64,000 bases of DNA from Gavia stellata (taxonomy: Eukaryota; Chordata; Aves; Gaviiformes; Gaviidae). Shown piece by piece: positions 62,771 through 64,000 of this stretch; the first letter of the stretch is position 1; each line of letters opens with the position of its first letter. The translations under genes and the position numbers were made by a program. The notes beneath the pieces are model-generated. The model searched no databases and was not told the DNA's origin. It was given only the letters and a program-made list of their open reading frames with translations. Where the stretch lies: the NCBI RefSeq assembly GCF_030936135.1, contig NC_082637.1:12041001-12105000 (forward strand), in the 5' to 3' direction.

Positions 62771-62824
62771 CCGCCGGTGCTGCTCGGGCCCTTCCGGGAA
62801 AACAGCGGCGGGGCCGGGCTGAGC

Positions 62825-62831
62825 TATAAAG
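62825..62831 (+). promoter_or_regulatory. TATA box of the right-hand gene
   Basis: TATAAAG, 56 bases before the ATG at 62881, giving a very short 5' UTR. CpG is dense from here to about 62960. Confidence 0.6.
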
Positions 62832-62880
62832 GGACGAGCGGCCCCGGCGCGGCGATATTCGGTTTCGCCGCCGCATCCCG

Positions 62881-63956
62881 ATGAACCGCCGCCTCCTCTC
62901 CACCCTCGCCGTACCCATCGGCGTAGCCCTGGCCGCGTCCGTGGCGGGGAGCCAGGTGGGAGCAGGGGTGTGCGTGGGACCACCTGCTGGGGGACACGCG
63001 TGGGAAAATCGGCCCCGGGGGGGTGGTGCACCGGGTCACGCGTGGGGATCCCTGCATCCGGGGAGGGACACGCGTGGGCGATCCACCCCGGGGGGGGGCA
63101 CATGTGGGAGTTGCAGCGCTTGGGGGGGGAGGGACGCTCATGGGAGACCCACCCGTGGGGGGGATCCCCGGCAGAAGGAGGACCCCCTGCGCTACGGGGG
63201 ACACTGACTGGAGCTCCTGCCGGGCAGGGGGTAATGCTCCGGGGCTGTCCATGTTCCCTCGAGGCATGTGCATGGAGATCCCTTCCCTGGTGCAGGGGGG
63301 CATGCATGTGGGGACCCCTGCCACTGGGACATGCAGGGGTATTGGGGCAGGTGTGACCTGGGGACCATGTCCCAGGCTGTGGCTTGCCCCTGGCAGGGGA
63401 GGTGCAGTATGGGAGAGGACAGGCAGTGTTTGGAGCAGGAGCCAGAGCCTTGCAGGTGGGATGCTGCAGGGCACTGGCTGTGCCACCTCCTTGGCCATGT
63501 GGGAGACCACCATGAACCCAAGGGCTCTGCCCATCCCTGTGGGCTCTCCACTCGTGCCACACATTGGTGCCAAGCATGGCACACACTCCCGACACACACA
63601 GGCAGGCGTGTCCTGAGGTCGCACAGCTCACCTGGCAGGGCTGGAGCGGGGGTCCTTGCCTGTATTCCTTCTGCTTGGCTTACCCCAGCTCTTGGCCTTC
63701 CTGACATGGCTGAGATGGCTCTGACTTCATAAATCACGTCTCTTAAAAATGAGTGCCTGAGCACTTGTCGGGCTCCAGAGACACTGTGCTGTGCCGCTGC
63801 CCACGGCTTGCCCCTGTGTTTTCTTTCTTTTCCAAGACCTTCTGCCAGGCAGCCGAGATCCCCAGGGAGGAAAAGGCTGGCACGAAGGAGGCAAAGGTGA
63901 CCAACACCAAGTGGTGGCTGAGCCACGAGGAGAAACACCCCACAAGGAAGAGCAAG
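62881..63956 (+). CDS. Unrecognised small gene, first two coding exons (runs off the right edge)
   Basis: I do not recognise the family. Exon 62881-62955 encodes 25 residues: MNRRLL and then a hydrophobic stretch (LAVPIGVALAASVAG), which could be a signal peptide, signal anchor or short mitochondrial leader. Exon 63837-63956 encodes 40 residues, starting TFCQAAE, lysine/glutamate-rich, with KWWLSHEEKHPTRKSK near its end. Both introns are phase 0 with clean GT/AG sites (CAG|GTGGG; TTTTCCAAG|ACC; AAG|GTGAGG). A consensus TATA box is correctly placed upstream, which supports a real promoter. The rest of the protein lies beyond the window. A secreted or membrane-anchored small protein is a fair guess. 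Confidence 0.55.
62985..63180. repeat. Degenerate tandem repeat in intron 1 of the right-hand gene
   Basis: About four diverged units of 40-50 bases combine GGACACGCGTGGG with a poly-G run and GATCC. Confidence 0.6.
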
Positions 63957-64000
63957 GTGAGGCCGGCACCCCGTGGGCATTGGGGAGGCACCGGCAGGGG

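Larger units (their letters stand above)
61192..62824. other. Spacer upstream of the right-hand gene
   Basis: C-rich, with two pyrimidine-rich tandem repeats and ordinary sequence between. No supported exon on either strand. Confidence 0.65.

Noticed and set aside
1-64000. tRNA, rRNA, snoRNA genes and CRISPR arrays
   Set aside because: No cloverleaf, rRNA or regularly spaced array was recognised; the tandem repeats are eukaryotic minisatellites.

Overview
This is a GC-rich vertebrate nuclear window from a bird. The first 48 kb carries the block NPR2 - MSMP - RGP1 - GBA2, the same order and relative orientation as human 9p13.3. It is followed by two tandem avidin-family genes, which in chicken sit on the Z chromosome. 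A CR1 3' tail and bird-type retroviral fossils support this. The avidin differs from chicken avidin at many positions as I recall that sequence, so the species is probably not chicken.

Layout. 1-9210 (minus): 14 exons of NPR2, the C-type natriuretic peptide receptor. The guanylate cyclase half lies off the left edge, and intron 1 is long and rich in minisatellites. 9211-18884: intergenic DNA with minisatellites and a few AT-rich islands that could be enhancers. 18885-21355 (plus): MSMP, three coding exons, TATA box and poly(A) signal. 21440-31900 (minus): RGP1, eight coding exons, tail-to-tail with MSMP. 31820-32450: CpG-rich promoter shared head-to-head by RGP1 and GBA2. 32265-48370 (plus): GBA2, 17 coding exons. 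48371-51600: mostly non-coding, with a CR1 tail and one weak exon candidate. 51608-53126 (plus): a complete four-exon avidin. 53451-54907 (plus): a complete four-exon avidin-like biotin-binding protein. About 55870-61191 (minus): a broken gammaretrovirus-like provirus with a solo LTR of another family inside it, flanked by a 5-bp target duplication. 62825-64000 (plus): the first two coding exons of a small gene I do not recognise.

The genes do not form a pathway. NPR2 is a cGMP-producing hormone receptor, MSMP a small secreted cysteine-rich protein, RGP1 half of the RAB6A exchange factor, GBA2 a non-lysosomal glucosylceramidase, and the avidins are secreted biotin binders. All exon boundaries were set by hand from GT/AG sites and unbroken reading frame. 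In every gene the exon phases close exactly, so the models are consistent, but transcript ends and non-coding exons are estimates.
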